Positions 18,422 through 27,269 of a stretch of DNA of 64,000 nucleotides are shown in pieces. The notes below the pieces were generated by a model. The model saw nothing but the letters and a program-made list of their open reading frames with translations. It ran no database searches and had not been told where the DNA came from. A program made the position numbers and the translations under genes. Source of the stretch: Brevundimonas intermedia (GTDB lineage: Bacteria > Pseudomonadota > Alphaproteobacteria > Caulobacterales > Caulobacteraceae); contig NZ_BSFD01000001.1 in the NCBI RefSeq assembly GCF_027922165.1, positions 18,883 through 82,882 of the forward strand. Direction: 5' to 3'. Numbering within the stretch: the first letter of the stretch is position 1; each line of letters begins with the position of its first letter.

Positions 18422-19396
18422 ATGAAGACCCCGATCCTCGTCACCGGCGCGGCCGGCTTCATCGGCATGCACACGGCCGAACGGCTGCTTGATCGCGGCG
18501 AGACCGTGATCGGGGTCGATAATTTCAACGACTACTATGACCCGGCGCTGAAGGAAGCCCGCGCCGCGCGGCTGGAAGCGCGCGAGGGCTTCACCCTGGT
18601 GCGGGCCGACATCGCCGACCACGAACAGATGCTGGCCCTGGTGCGCGACACCGGCGTGGAGCGGATCGTCCATCTGGCCGCCCAGGCCGGGGTTCGCTAT
18701 TCGATCGAGAACCCCTTCGCCTATGAGCGGTCCAACCTGGCGGGCCATCTGTCGATGCTGGAGGCCGCGCGCCACAACGGCGTGACCCATCTGGTCTATG
18801 CCTCGTCCAGCTCGGTCTATGGCGACCGGCCGCTGGAGGGGGCGGGCTTCCGCGAGGATGATCCGACGGTGGAGCCGGTGTCGCTGTATGCGGCGACCAA
18901 GCGTTCGTGCGAACTGCTGAGCCAGAGCTACGCCAAACTGTACGGCTTCCCCCAGTCGGGCCTGCGCTTCTTCACCGTCTATGGCCCCTGGGGCCGGCCC
19001 GACATGGCCTATTTCAGCTTTACGCAGAAGATCGCGCGCGGCGAGGCGATCGAGGTCTATGGCGAAGGCAAGATGGCGCGCGACTTCACCTATATCGACG
19101 ACATCGTCGACGGGATCGTGGGCGTGCTGGACCATCCGCCGGCGCAGGGCGGACACGAAGTCTACAACATCGGCGACAGCTCGCCCGTCGGCCTGATGGA
19201 GATGATCACCACGCTGGAAGGCGCCCTGGGCGCAGAGGCGGAGAAGGTCATGCGGCCCATGCAGCCCGGCGACGTCACGGCCACCTATGCCGACGTCTCC
19301 AAGCTGAACGCCTTGACGGGGTACAAGCCCAAGGTGACGCTGGCCGAGGGCCTGCCCCGGTTCGTGGACTGGTGGCGGGGATACGAGAACGGGTGA
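18422..19396 (+). CDS. NAD-dependent epimerase, UDP-glucuronate 4-epimerase-like, 324 aa
   Basis: A short-chain-dehydrogenase-fold nucleotide-sugar epimerase. It has the Rossmann motif VTGAAGFIGMHTAERLL, then GVDNFNDYYDPALKEARAARL, which is characteristic of UDP-glucuronate 4-epimerases, the YAATK catalytic Tyr/Lys pair (SLYAATKRSCE), and RFFTVYGPWGRPDMAYF. It would supply UDP-galacturonate for a surface polysaccharide, which fits its place after the tyrosine kinase. ATG 18422 begins directly at the Rossmann fold; the upstream ATG frame adds 13 residues with no match. Substrate choice is inferred from motif similarity. Confidence 0.9.
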   Translation: MKTPILVTGAAGFIGMHTAERLLDRGETVIGVDNFNDYYDPALKEARAARLEAREGFTLVRADIADHEQMLALVRDTGVERIVHLAAQAGVRYSIENPFAYERSNLAGHLSMLEAARHNGVTHLVYASSSSVYGDRPLEGAGFREDDPTVEPVSLYAATKRSCELLSQSYAKLYGFPQSGLRFFTVYGPWGRPDMAYFSFTQKIARGEAIEVYGEGKMARDFTYIDDIVDGIVGVLDHPPAQGGHEVYNIGDSSPVGLMEMITTLEGALGAEAEKVMRPMQPGDVTATYADVSKLNALTGYKPKVTLAEGLPRFVDWWRGYENG

Positions 19397-19414
19397 GCCC
19401 CCTCGCCGCCCCGA

Positions 19415-21328
19415 TCAGATGCTGAAATCCTCGGTCGAGAACCGGCCGTCCAGCCAGGCGACGATGCGTTCGGCGGCGTCCTCGGGCGACATGCTGGTGG
19501 TGTCGACGGTGATCTCGGGAGCCTCGGGGGCTTCGTAGGGGCTGTCGATGCCGGTGAAATTCTTCAGTTCGCCGGCGCGGGCCTTTTTATACAGGCCCTT
19601 GACGTCGCGCTGCTCGGCGACGGCCAGGGGGGTGTCGACATAGACTTCGACGAACTCGCCGGGCCCCAGCAGTTCGCGGGCCATGCGGCGTTCGGCGCGG
19701 AAAGGGGAGATGAAGCTGACCAGGACGATCAGGCCGGCGTCCACCATCAGTTTCGACACCTCGGCGACGCGGCGGATGTTCTCGACCCGGTCCTCCTCGG
19801 TGAAGCCCAGATCGCGGTTCAGGCCGTGGCGGACATTGTCGCCGTCCAGCAGATAGGTGTGGCGGCCGTCGGCGTGCAGCCGCTTTTCGACCAGATCGGC
19901 GATGGTGGATTTGCCGGCGCCGGACAGGCCGGTCAGCCAGACGACGCGGCCCGTCTGGTTCTTGATCGTGGCGCGCGCCGCCTTGTCGACCGACAAGGCT
20001 TGCCAGTGGATGTTGTGGGCCCGGCGCAGGGCGAAGTTCAGCAGGCCGGCCCCGACCGTCCGGTTCGAGATCCGGTCGATGAGGATAAACCCGCCCAGAT
20101 CCTTGTTCTGGACATAGGGGGCGAAGGCGACGGGGGAGTCCAGCGAGAGGTTGCAGACGCCGATCTCGTTCAACTCCAGCCGCTTGGCCGGCTGCTGCTC
20201 GAGGGTGTTGACGTTCACCTTGTGCTTGGGCTCGGTGATGGTGGCGCCCACCAGTTTGGCGCCGATCTTGAGCAAATAGGGCCGACCCGGCAGCAGAGGC
20301 TCGTCGTCCATCCAGACCACGGTGGCCTCGAACTGATCCGCCGCCTCGGGCGGGGCGTCAGCGCTGGCCAAAACGTCGCCGCGCGAAACGTCGATCTCGT
20401 CGGCCAAAGTCAGGGTGATCGACTGGCCGGCGACGGCTTGATCCAGGTCGCCGTCGGCGGTGACGATGCGGGCCACGCTCGAAGTGCGGCCCGACGGCAG
20501 GACGCGGACGGGATCGCCGGGGCGCACGGTCCCGGCGGCGATCTGGCCGGAGAAGCCGCGGAAGTCGAGATCGGGGCGGTTGACCCATTGCACCGGCAGG
20601 CGGAACGGATCGGCCTGCAGATCGTCGCCGACTTCCAGCGTCTCCAGCAGGCTCATCAACGGCGGGCCGGCGTACCAGGGCGAATGGGGACTGGGCTCGG
20701 TGATATTGTCGCCGCGCAGGGCCGACAGGGGGATGGCGTCGAAGGCCTGCAGCCCGATCTGGCCGGCGAAGGCGCGGAAGTCGGCGACGATGTCGTCGAA
20801 CACGGACTGCGACCAGCCCATCAGGTCCATCTTGTTCACCGCCAGGATGACGTGGCGGATGCCCAGCAGACTGACCAGATAGGCGTGCCGCCGAGTCTGG
20901 GTCAGGACGCCACGGCGCGCGTCGATCAGGATGACGGCGGCGTCGGCGGTCGAGGCGCCGGTGACCATGTTGCGGGTGTACTGCTCGTGGCCCGGCGTGT
21001 CGGCGACGATGAATTTGCGCTTTTCGGTCGAGAAGAAGCGATAGGCCACGTCGATGGTGATGCCCTGCTCCCGCTCGGCGGCCAGGCCGTCGACCAACAG
21101 GGCGAAGTCGATGTCGCCCCCCTGGGTGCCGACACGGCGGCTGTCCGCCTCCAGCGCCGCCATCTGATCCTCGAAGATCATCTTGGAGTCGTAGAGCAGC
21201 CGGCCGATCAGGGTGGACTTGCCGTCGTCCACGCTGCCGCAGGTGATGAAACGCAGCAGGCTCTTGTGCTGGTGGGCGTCCAGATAGGCGTCGATGTCGC
21301 GGGCGATCAGGTCCGATTGGTGAGCCAT
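19415..21328 (-). CDS. cysN: Bifunctional sulfate adenylyltransferase subunit 1 / APS kinase, 637 aa
   Basis: CysN and CysC fused. The GTPase half (about 1-440) activates the CysD sulfurylase: P-loop GSVDDGKS (31-38), [12 protein letters not shown] and [10 protein letters not shown]. The APS-kinase half (about 455-637) has Walker A GLSGAGKS (467-474) and [15 protein letters not shown]. Together with CysD it turns sulfate and ATP into APS and then PAPS. ATG overlaps the cysD stop (ATGA at 21326-21330). This fused CysNC form is common in alphaproteobacteria, including nodulation sulfation loci (NodQ). The kinase half matters because the CysH in this window looks like an APS-type reductase. Confidence 0.95.
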   Translation of the reverse strand: MAHQSDLIARDIDAYLDAHQHKSLLRFITCGSVDDGKSTLIGRLLYDSKMIFEDQMAALEADSRRVGTQGGDIDFALLVDGLAAEREQGITIDVAYRFFSTEKRKFIVADTPGHEQYTRNMVTGASTADAAVILIDARRGVLTQTRRHAYLVSLLGIRHVILAVNKMDLMGWSQSVFDDIVADFRAFAGQIGLQAFDAIPLSALRGDNITEPSPHSPWYAGPPLMSLLETLEVGDDLQADPFRLPVQWVNRPDLDFRGFSGQIAAGTVRPGDPVRVLPSGRTSSVARIVTADGDLDQAVAGQSITLTLADEIDVSRGDVLASADAPPEAADQFEATVVWMDDEPLLPGRPYLLKIGAKLVGATITEPKHKVNVNTLEQQPAKRLELNEIGVCNLSLDSPVAFAPYVQNKDLGGFILIDRISNRTVGAGLLNFALRRAHNIHWQALSVDKAARATIKNQTGRVVWLTGLSGAGKSTIADLVEKRLHADGRHTYLLDGDNVRHGLNRDLGFTEEDRVENIRRVAEVSKLMVDAGLIVLVSFISPFRAERRMARELLGPGEFVEVYVDTPLAVAEQRDVKGLYKKARAGELKNFTGIDSPYEAPEAPEITVDTTSMSPEDAAERIVAWLDGRFSTEDFSI

Positions 21329-22302
21329 CAGAAATAGCCCTCCTGCTTCTTCTTCTCCATCGAGGCGGACTGGTCGTGGTCGATCATCCGGCCCTGGCGT
21401 TCGGAGGTGGTGGTCAGCAGCATTTCCTGGATGACCTCGGGCAGGGTCGCGGCGGTGCTCTCGACCGCTCCGGTCAGGGGGTAGCAGCCCAGGGTGCGGA
21501 ACCGGACCGACTTCATCTGCGGCGTCTCGCCGGGGCGCAGCCGGAACCGGTCGTCATCGACCATGATCAGGGCGCCGTCCCGCTCGACCACCGGCCGTTC
21601 CGCCGCCAGATACAGGGGCACGATCGGGATCTGCTCCAGGTGGATATATTGCCAGACGTCCAGCTCGGTCCAGTTGGAGATGGGGAAGACGCGGATGCTC
21701 TCGCCCGGCCGTTTGCGGGTGTTGTAGAGCCGCCAGAGCTCGGGGCGCTGGTTCTTGGGGTCCCAACGGTGCTCGGCGGTGCGGAAGGAGAAGATTCGCT
21801 CCTTGGCCCGGGACTTCTCTTCGTCGCGCCGGGCGCCGCCGAAAGCCGCGTCGAAGCCGTGCAAGGTCAGGGCCTGCTTCAATCCCTCAGTCTTCCAGAG
21901 GTCGGTGTGCAGGGCCGAGCCGTGGTCGAAGGGATTGATCCCGCGCGCGACGGCTTCCGGGTTTTGGTGGACCAGCAGTTCGACGCCCAGATCGGCGGCG
22001 GCCTGTTCGCGCATCGCGTACATGGCGCGGAACTTCCACGTCGTATCGACATGCAGCAAAGGGAAAGGCGGCCTGGACGGATAGAAGGCTTTCCGCGCCA
22101 GGTGCAGCATCACCGCCGAATCCTTGCCGATCGAATACAGCATGACCGGGCGCTCGGCCTCAGCCGCCACCTCGCGCATGATGTGGATGCTCTCGGCCTC
22201 AAGGCGCTGAAGATGGGTCAGCCGCGCGGGGCTGGGCCGGGCCAGTCTGGATTTATTCAGGGCTTCGGTCAGAATAGCGGCGTCCACTAGGTCAGGCTCC
22301 AT
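21328..22302 (-). CDS. cysD: Sulfate adenylyltransferase subunit 2, 324 aa
   Basis: The catalytic ATP-sulfurylase subunit of the PP-loop fold. The motif [14 protein letters not shown] binds ATP; the start region [21 protein letters not shown] and later [21 protein letters not shown] and [11 protein letters not shown] are family hallmarks. The C-terminus [19 protein letters not shown] is also typical. I use ATG 22302; a TTG at 22332 would add ten residues. Its stop overlaps the cysN start. The lipocalin gene is divergent across about 150 bases. Confidence 0.95.
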   Translation of the reverse strand: MEPDLVDAAILTEALNKSRLARPSPARLTHLQRLEAESIHIMREVAAEAERPVMLYSIGKDSAVMLHLARKAFYPSRPPFPLLHVDTTWKFRAMYAMREQAAADLGVELLVHQNPEAVARGINPFDHGSALHTDLWKTEGLKQALTLHGFDAAFGGARRDEEKSRAKERIFSFRTAEHRWDPKNQRPELWRLYNTRKRPGESIRVFPISNWTELDVWQYIHLEQIPIVPLYLAAERPVVERDGALIMVDDDRFRLRPGETPQMKSVRFRTLGCYPLTGAVESTAATLPEVIQEMLLTTTSERQGRMIDHDQSASMEKKKQEGYF

Positions 22303-22455
22303 AGAGGGCCGACGTAAAACGATAGTGTGCAATGGGTCGCAAGCGATTGATACTGGTGGTCGCTGTGAGATTTTGGAGACGGTCCCCGTCCTGTCGCCCC
22401 TCGGTGACGGAACCTTGACCGCGTGTTGCGCCTTGATGGCGAGAACAGAAGGCTG

Positions 22456-23019
22456 ATGTCCCCGATGAAATCCATGACCGCCGCTCTGGCGCTCTCCGCC
22501 GGCCTAGTTGCCTCACTTTCGGGCTGCGTGACCGCGCCTTCGCCGTCCGAATATCGGGCGCCCCAGCCGACCAAGGCTATAGAGCTGGAGCGGTTGTGGT
22601 CGGGGCGCTGGCTGGAAATCGCCCGGCTGCCGGACCGGTTGACGGACGGCTGCGTGGCGGGGGCGTCGATCTACACCCCCGTCGGCGGCGACCGCATCGA
22701 CGTGCGTGACACTTGCCAGGTCGGTTCGCCCGAGGGCAAGGAGAAGGGCATCGACGGCGGCGGGCGCATCCTGGACCCGGGCACGAACGCCAAGCTGCGG
22801 GTGCGCTATCTGCACGGACTGGTCACCTGGGATTATTGGGTGCTGGATCGGGCCGACGACTACAGCTGGTTCATCTCGGCGGACCCGACATTCGAACGGC
22901 TGTTCATCTATACGCGCGAAATCCCGACCCAGGCCGAGGTGCGGGCGCTGACGGATCGGGCGCGGGCGCTGGGTTATGACGTCAGCCGGTTGGAGTTTCC
23001 TGCTCAGCCGACGCGATAG
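22456..23019 (+). CDS. Lipocalin-like (Blc family) lipoprotein, 187 aa
   Basis: A lipid-anchored beta-barrel carrier protein of the envelope. The signal peptide ends in lipobox SLSGC with Cys24 as the lipidated residue. [13 protein letters not shown] is the lipocalin GxW motif, followed by a conserved Cys pair candidate (DGC and DTC) and [14 protein letters not shown], the usual second conserved block. Bacterial lipocalins bind lysolipids or other small hydrophobic ligands. ATG 22456 is preferred because AGAAGG precedes it by about five bases; another ATG lies nine bases on. A strong terminator follows. Confidence 0.9.
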   Translation: MSPMKSMTAALALSAGLVASLSGCVTAPSPSEYRAPQPTKAIELERLWSGRWLEIARLPDRLTDGCVAGASIYTPVGGDRIDVRDTCQVGSPEGKEKGIDGGGRILDPGTNAKLRVRYLHGLVTWDYWVLDRADDYSWFISADPTFERLFIYTREIPTQAEVRALTDRARALGYDVSRLEFPAQPTR

Positions 23020-23028
23020 GCCGACAGC

Positions 23029-23059
23029 AAAAGGCCCCGGCGAACGCCGGGGCCTTTTT
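23029..23059. terminator. Bidirectional terminator between lipocalin and the 186-aa gene
   Basis: GC-rich stem GGCCCCGGC / GCCGGGGCC with a short loop, AAAA on the left and TTTTT on the right, between two convergent genes. It can end transcripts from both strands. Confidence 0.88.
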
Positions 23060-23073
23060 CATCGTGACGACGG

Positions 23074-23634
23074 TCAGTTCATCGGCTGGACCGATACCGT
23101 CGGCGGCGACTGGACCTGGACCGACGGAGCCGAGGCTGCCGGCGCCGTGTTCAGAGCGGGAGTGGACGCCGCGCTGTAGGGCTGCGGGCCGGTCGGCTCA
23201 GCCGGCGTTTCGACTCGGGCGGCGGGGCGTTCCGCCGCCGGCGCGGCGCGGCGTGGCGCAGGTTCAGCCTGGCGCGGCGTCGGCTCGGCTGCGGGGGCCG
23301 CCTGAACCGGAGCCTGAACAGGGGTCGGCTCAGCCAAGGGCGTTGCAACCGGCGCCAAGGCCGTCGGCGCCGTCTGCGTCGCGGGCGCCAAAGTGGAAAC
23401 CGACTCAGCCGGGGCCGCCGGCGCAGCCTGCTCGCCGCCACCCATCATCAGAGCCGCCGCCGTGCCGATGACGGCGAGTGCGCCGATCGGGGCGATGATC
23501 ATCCAGGTCTTCACCGGCTTGTTGCTCTTGTGACGGCGCTGCGCGTAGCGCGGCACAAAGACCCCGTCAGTGGCGCGACCGGTCGCATCCATAGAAGCGA
23601 TGTCAGGCTTGGCGTCTGCATAAGTCATCGACAT
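23074..23634 (-). CDS. Single-span membrane protein with long Pro/Ala-rich domain, 186 aa
   Basis: ATG 23634 follows GGAGGA at good spacing; the frame can be extended upstream but the extra 46 residues look like chance. Residues 1-43 are a basic cytoplasmic part (FVPRYAQRRHKSNKPVK), 44-64 form one membrane helix (WMIIAPIGALAVIGTAAAL), and residues 70-186 are almost only Ala, Pro, Gln, Thr, Val and Glu. This looks like an extended periplasm-spanning or linker domain, similar in style to TonB or SPOR-protein linkers, but no terminal binding domain is present. Function unknown. Confidence 0.82.
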   Translation of the reverse strand: MSMTYADAKPDIASMDATGRATDGVFVPRYAQRRHKSNKPVKTWMIIAPIGALAVIGTAAALMMGGGEQAAPAAPAESVSTLAPATQTAPTALAPVATPLAEPTPVQAPVQAAPAAEPTPRQAEPAPRRAAPAAERPAARVETPAEPTGPQPYSAASTPALNTAPAASAPSVQVQSPPTVSVQPMN

Positions 23635-23956
23635 GATGTGTCCTCCATAAGATCGAACAAACAACACGCCGTTCTTCGAGGTTGTTCCCGCTCCCCAGCA
23701 ATGACCTTGAAGAAGCACAGCTTCGGCCGCAGTTGGGGCGAGATCAGATCTTTTCCGGGTCTGAATGCACACATTAAAGCGGAAAAATCCGCGGGCAGGC
23801 TCTGGATTTCCCCGACGTCACCGGAACAAATGAGACACGGCCCTCGATGATCGCGATGGTTTCAAGGCGTTTATTCGCCGCGCGGTTGACCGGACGGGCC
23901 GCCTTCGTTCATCACGAGGGCGGGTGGAACACGCATAGACCGGAGTAACGGCGAGC
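23635..23956. other. Gene-free stretch upstream of two divergent genes
   Basis: About 322 bases between the divergent 186-aa gene and the acyl-CoA synthetase gene. I see no convincing coding frame. A small perfect hairpin GCGGA-AAAA-TCCGC lies at 23779-23792, and a TTGACC at 23886-23891 could be a -35 element but has no good -10 partner. Promoters for both genes must lie here. Confidence 0.5.
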
Positions 23957-25756
23957 ATGGGTTTGGTAGCGAATATCGGTAGGGACGTGCGGTTCGCACG
24001 CGGCCTGTTCCGTCTGCTCAAGCGCATCAAGCCGATCGAGCTGGATAGCGACGTCCTGCTGTGTGACGACATTGAAGAAGCCGTCGACAAATTCCCCGAC
24101 AATGTGGCCCTCGAGGACGAGCGCCGCAGCCTGACCTATCGCGACCTGGACGCCATGGCGAACCGCTATGGCCACTGGGCGAAAGGTCGGGGTCTGAACC
24201 GGGGCGACACCATCGCCCTGATGATGACCAACCGGGTCGAGTATCTGGCGGCCTGGATCGGTTTCTCCAAGGTCGGCATCGCCACGGCCCTGATCAACAC
24301 CAACCTCAGCGGCCCCGGCCTAGCCCACTGCCTGACCATCTCCAACGCCTTCCAGGTGGTGGCGGACGAGGACTGCTGGCGTCAGGTCGAGGCGACTCGC
24401 CCCCTGGTCGGCCACAGCCTGATGCTGTGGGTTCTGGGTCTGGGCGACGAGGACGAGACCAGCGACCGGCGCGGCCTGGACAAGCCTGTGCGCGGCGCCT
24501 CGTCCGTGCGTCCCGCCCGCTCGGTCCGCGAGGGCCTGACCAACCGCGACACCGCGCTGTACATCTACACCTCGGGCACCACTGGCCTGCCGAAGGCGGC
24601 GCGCATCCCCCATTCGCGCGCCCGGACCTATATGCGCGCCTTCGCCGGCGCCACGCGCTCGACGCCGAAGGACCGGATCTTCAACGTCCTGCCACTGTAT
24701 CACTCGACCGGTGGTCTGGTCGGGGTCGGCGCGGCCTTGCTGAACGGCGCCCGGCTGGTTATCCGCAAACGCTTCTCCGCCTCCAGCTTCTGGCCCGACG
24801 TCGTGGCGTCCGGGGCGACCATGTTCGTCTATATCGGCGAACTGTGCCGCTATCTGGTGAACTGCCCGCCCCAGGCCTATGAGCAGAAGCACAAGCTGCG
24901 GCTCGCCTTCGGCAACGGCCTGCGCGCCGACGTCTGGCCCGAGTTCCAAAGCCGGTTCGCCATTCCCGACGTACTCGAGTTCTACGGCTCGACCGAGGGC
25001 AATGTCTCCCTGTTCAACTTCGACGGCAAACAGGGCGCCATCGGCCGCGTGCCCAGCTATCTGAAGAAGCAGATCAATATCCGGCTGGTCCAGTTCGATG
25101 TGGACAGCGAACAGCCGATCCGCGGCCCGGACGGCCTGTGCCGACTGGCCAAGGTCGGCGAGATCGGCGAGGCCATCGGCGAGATCGGCAACGACATTCG
25201 CCACGACTTCTCGGGTTATGCCGACAAGGCCGCTTCGCAGAAGAAGATTCTGACCGACGTTTTCAAGAAGGGCGACCGCTGGTTCCGCACCGGCGACCTG
25301 ATGAAACAGGACGCCGAGGGCTACTTCTACTTCGTCGACCGGCTGGGCGACACCTTCCGCTGGAAGGGCGAGAACGTTTCGACCTCCGAGGTCGAACAGG
25401 CGCTGATGGAGGGGCCCGGCGTGTCGGAGGCCATCGTCTATGGCGTGCCGGTGCCCGGTCAGGACGGCAAGGCCGGGATGGCGGCCCTGGTGACCGACGC
25501 CAAGTTCGACCCCAAGGCCTTCGCCGCCCATGTCGAGGAACGCCTGCCCGCCTACGCCCAGCCCGTATTCGTGCGCCTGATCGAAGCGGCCGAGACCACC
25601 GGCACCTTCAAATACCGCAAGGCTGACCTGGTGGCGGACGGCTTCGATCCCGACAAGACCGGGGCGGCGCTGTATGTGCGTGGCGGCAAGACCGGCTATC
25701 AGAAGCTGACGCCGGCGGCGCGCACCGCCATTCTGAACGGCGAAGGCCGCCTCTGA
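23957..25756 (+). CDS. Long-chain acyl-CoA synthetase, FATP/very-long-chain type, 599 aa
   Basis: An ANL-superfamily adenylating enzyme that activates fatty acids to acyl-CoA, often coupled to uptake. The AMP-binding P-loop YTSGTTGLPKAA begins at residue 204, and FYGSTEGNVSLFN (Tyr343 on) is the FATP-style variant of the A5 motif. YFVDRLGDTFRWKGENVST and the C-terminal FKYRKADLVADGFDP block are also FATP-like. Length is about 600, as in FadD6 and animal FATP proteins. ATG 23957 is used. A hairpin terminator separates it from motA. Substrate range cannot be told from sequence. Confidence 0.92.
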   Translation: MGLVANIGRDVRFARGLFRLLKRIKPIELDSDVLLCDDIEEAVDKFPDNVALEDERRSLTYRDLDAMANRYGHWAKGRGLNRGDTIALMMTNRVEYLAAWIGFSKVGIATALINTNLSGPGLAHCLTISNAFQVVADEDCWRQVEATRPLVGHSLMLWVLGLGDEDETSDRRGLDKPVRGASSVRPARSVREGLTNRDTALYIYTSGTTGLPKAARIPHSRARTYMRAFAGATRSTPKDRIFNVLPLYHSTGGLVGVGAALLNGARLVIRKRFSASSFWPDVVASGATMFVYIGELCRYLVNCPPQAYEQKHKLRLAFGNGLRADVWPEFQSRFAIPDVLEFYGSTEGNVSLFNFDGKQGAIGRVPSYLKKQINIRLVQFDVDSEQPIRGPDGLCRLAKVGEIGEAIGEIGNDIRHDFSGYADKAASQKKILTDVFKKGDRWFRTGDLMKQDAEGYFYFVDRLGDTFRWKGENVSTSEVEQALMEGPGVSEAIVYGVPVPGQDGKAGMAALVTDAKFDPKAFAAHVEERLPAYAQPVFVRLIEAAETTGTFKYRKADLVADGFDPDKTGAALYVRGGKTGYQKLTPAARTAILNGEGRL

Positions 25757-25764
25757 AGCGAGAT

Positions 25765-25795
25765 AAGACGGCGTTCGCGAAACGCCGTCTTAATC
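25765..25795 (+). terminator. Terminator after the acyl-CoA synthetase gene
   Basis: Perfect 11-bp stem AAGACGGCGTT / AACGCCGTCTT with loop CGCGA, directly after the stop, followed by AATCATTAA. The A/T-rich stem ends give it T residues on either strand. Confidence 0.8.
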
Positions 25796-25842
25796 ATTAA
25801 AGGCCCATCCTTAGGCCCTCTCGGGTCAGGGTATTGCGTCAC

Positions 25843-26709
25843 ATGTTCCAGATCATCGGCATTGTGCTGCTGTTCGGTCTCGTCTTCGGCAGCTACGCCA
25901 TCTCTGGGGGCAAGTTCGAGGTCATTCTCCACGCGGCGCCGCACGAACTCATGGCGATCGGCGGAGCGGGCATAGCCGCCTTCCTGATCTCCAATTCGAT
26001 GACGGTCATCAAGGGCTCCATGGCCGGCCTGGGCAAGACCTTCGCCGGACCGAAGTGGAAGAAGCAGGACTACAAGGACCTGCTGTCCCTGCTGTTCCAG
26101 CTGACCAAGACGATGAAATCCAAGGGCGTCGTCGCCCTGGAAAGCCACATCGAAAAGCCCAAGGAATCGACGATTTTCCAGAAGTACCCCAAGGTGCTGA
26201 AGGACCATTTCGCGGTCGACTTCATCTGCGACACATTGCGGATGATGACGATGAACCTGGAGGATCCGCACCAGGTCGAGGACGCGATGGAGAAACAGCT
26301 CGAGAAGCATCACCACGAGCATCTCGAGAACGCCCACGCCCTGCAGACCTTGGCCGACGGCCTGCCCGCTCTGGGCATCGTTGCCGCCGTGCTCGGCGTG
26401 ATCAAGACCATGGGGTCGATCACCGAGCCGCCGGAAGTTCTGGGCACCATGATCGGCGGCGCCCTGGTGGGCACCTTCATGGGCGTGTTCCTGGCCTATG
26501 GCCTGGTCGGTCCGTTTGCCGCGCGCCTGACCGCGATCGTCAATGAGGAAGCGGCCTACTACAAGATGATCCAATCGGTGCTGATCGCCCACCTGCACGG
26601 CAATGCGGCCCAGATTTCGGTCGAAATCGGCCGGGGCGACATTCCGTCCGCCTGCCAGCCTTCGTTCGCAGAAATGGAAGAAGTGCTGAACAATATCGGC
26701 AGCGACTGA
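25843..26709 (+). CDS. motA: Flagellar motor stator protein MotA, 288 aa
   Basis: The inner-membrane proton-channel stator subunit that works with MotB to turn the flagellar rotor. Membrane spans are visible at the N-terminus (MFQIIGIVLLFGLVFGSYAI, then HELMAIGGAGIAAFLI) and in the C-terminal half (LADGLPALGIVAAVLGVI with the conserved Pro, then MIGGALVGTFMGVFLAYGLVGPF). The large cytoplasmic loop (about 60-170) is charged and meets FliG. I start at ATG 25843: AGGG sits 11 bases upstream, while the earlier TTG at 25834 is too close to it. motB is not in the window, and motA stands alone between terminators and small genes. Confidence 0.95.
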   Translation: MFQIIGIVLLFGLVFGSYAISGGKFEVILHAAPHELMAIGGAGIAAFLISNSMTVIKGSMAGLGKTFAGPKWKKQDYKDLLSLLFQLTKTMKSKGVVALESHIEKPKESTIFQKYPKVLKDHFAVDFICDTLRMMTMNLEDPHQVEDAMEKQLEKHHHEHLENAHALQTLADGLPALGIVAAVLGVIKTMGSITEPPEVLGTMIGGALVGTFMGVFLAYGLVGPFAARLTAIVNEEAAYYKMIQSVLIAHLHGNAAQISVEIGRGDIPSACQPSFAEMEEVLNNIGSD

Positions 26710-26854
26710 GGCTGAACGGGCGGAACATCGGGTCCGCCGAACAGTTTCAGACGCGGCCTGACGCCGCCGTTCCCGGCTTGCCCCGGGGTTCCGGGCGGTC
26801 TTATCGTTTGAGGCGAGGCTTCAGACCTCGCGAACAGCAGTCGGAGGATATCCC

Positions 26855-27187
26855 ATGCGCATCACCGCTATCGTCGCCGCCTCGGTCGCCGCACTCGTCA
26901 TCGCAGGATGCCAGAAGGCGCCGGAGGAAAAGGCCCACGAAGCCGCCAGCGACGCTGTTGAAGCCGCCGGCACCGCCGCCGACGCCGCCCTGACCGCCGA
27001 ACAGGCCGCAGCGGAGGCCGCAGCCGCCGCGAATGAAGCCGCACAGGACGCCGGCGCCGCCACGGCGGCCGACGAGGCTCATCCCGCAGGCGACACCACC
27101 CATGCCGCCGCAGCGTCAGCGCCAGCCGCTGCTCCGGCCGCCGCTCCGGCCCCCGATCATGGCGCCGACCATAACGAAGGGCACTGA
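26855..27187 (+). CDS. Ala-rich small lipoprotein, 110 aa
   Basis: A TCGGAGGAT ribosome-binding sequence precedes ATG 26855. The signal peptide ends in lipobox VIAGC (Cys19). Residues 22-75 are about half alanine with regularly spaced Glu/Asp, a pattern suited to an amphipathic helix or coiled coil. Residues 76-100 are Ala/Pro, and the tail is His-rich (DHGADHNEGH). No family recognised. A strong terminator follows, so it is likely monocistronic; such proteins can be abundant envelope spacers or stress lipoproteins, but that is only a guess. Confidence 0.82.
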   Translation: MRITAIVAASVAALVIAGCQKAPEEKAHEAASDAVEAAGTAADAALTAEQAAAEAAAAANEAAQDAGAATAADEAHPAGDTTHAAAASAPAAAPAAAPAPDHGADHNEGH

Positions 27188-27206
27188 AACCACCGGGTTC
27201 AGGAAC

Positions 27207-27236
27207 AGGCCGCCTCCGCACGGAGGCGGCCTTTTT
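27207..27236 (+). terminator. Strong terminator after the Ala-rich lipoprotein gene
   Basis: An 11-bp stem GGCCGCCTCCG / CGGAGGCGGCC with a two-base spacer at the apex, followed by five T residues. Confidence 0.9.
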
Positions 27237-27269
27237 CGTATTGGGGGTCGGAGGTGCTAGAGCCGCGCC

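Noticed and set aside
19826..21337. 503-residue frame opposite cysN
   Set aside because: Antisense shadow of a clear CysNC gene; high GC keeps the reverse frame open, and the product is Gly/Arg/Gln-rich with no fold.
22303..22332. TTG start for cysD ten codons upstream
   Set aside because: ATG 22302 is closer to the usual N-terminus; the extra ten residues do not match CysD proteins. I could not exclude it fully.
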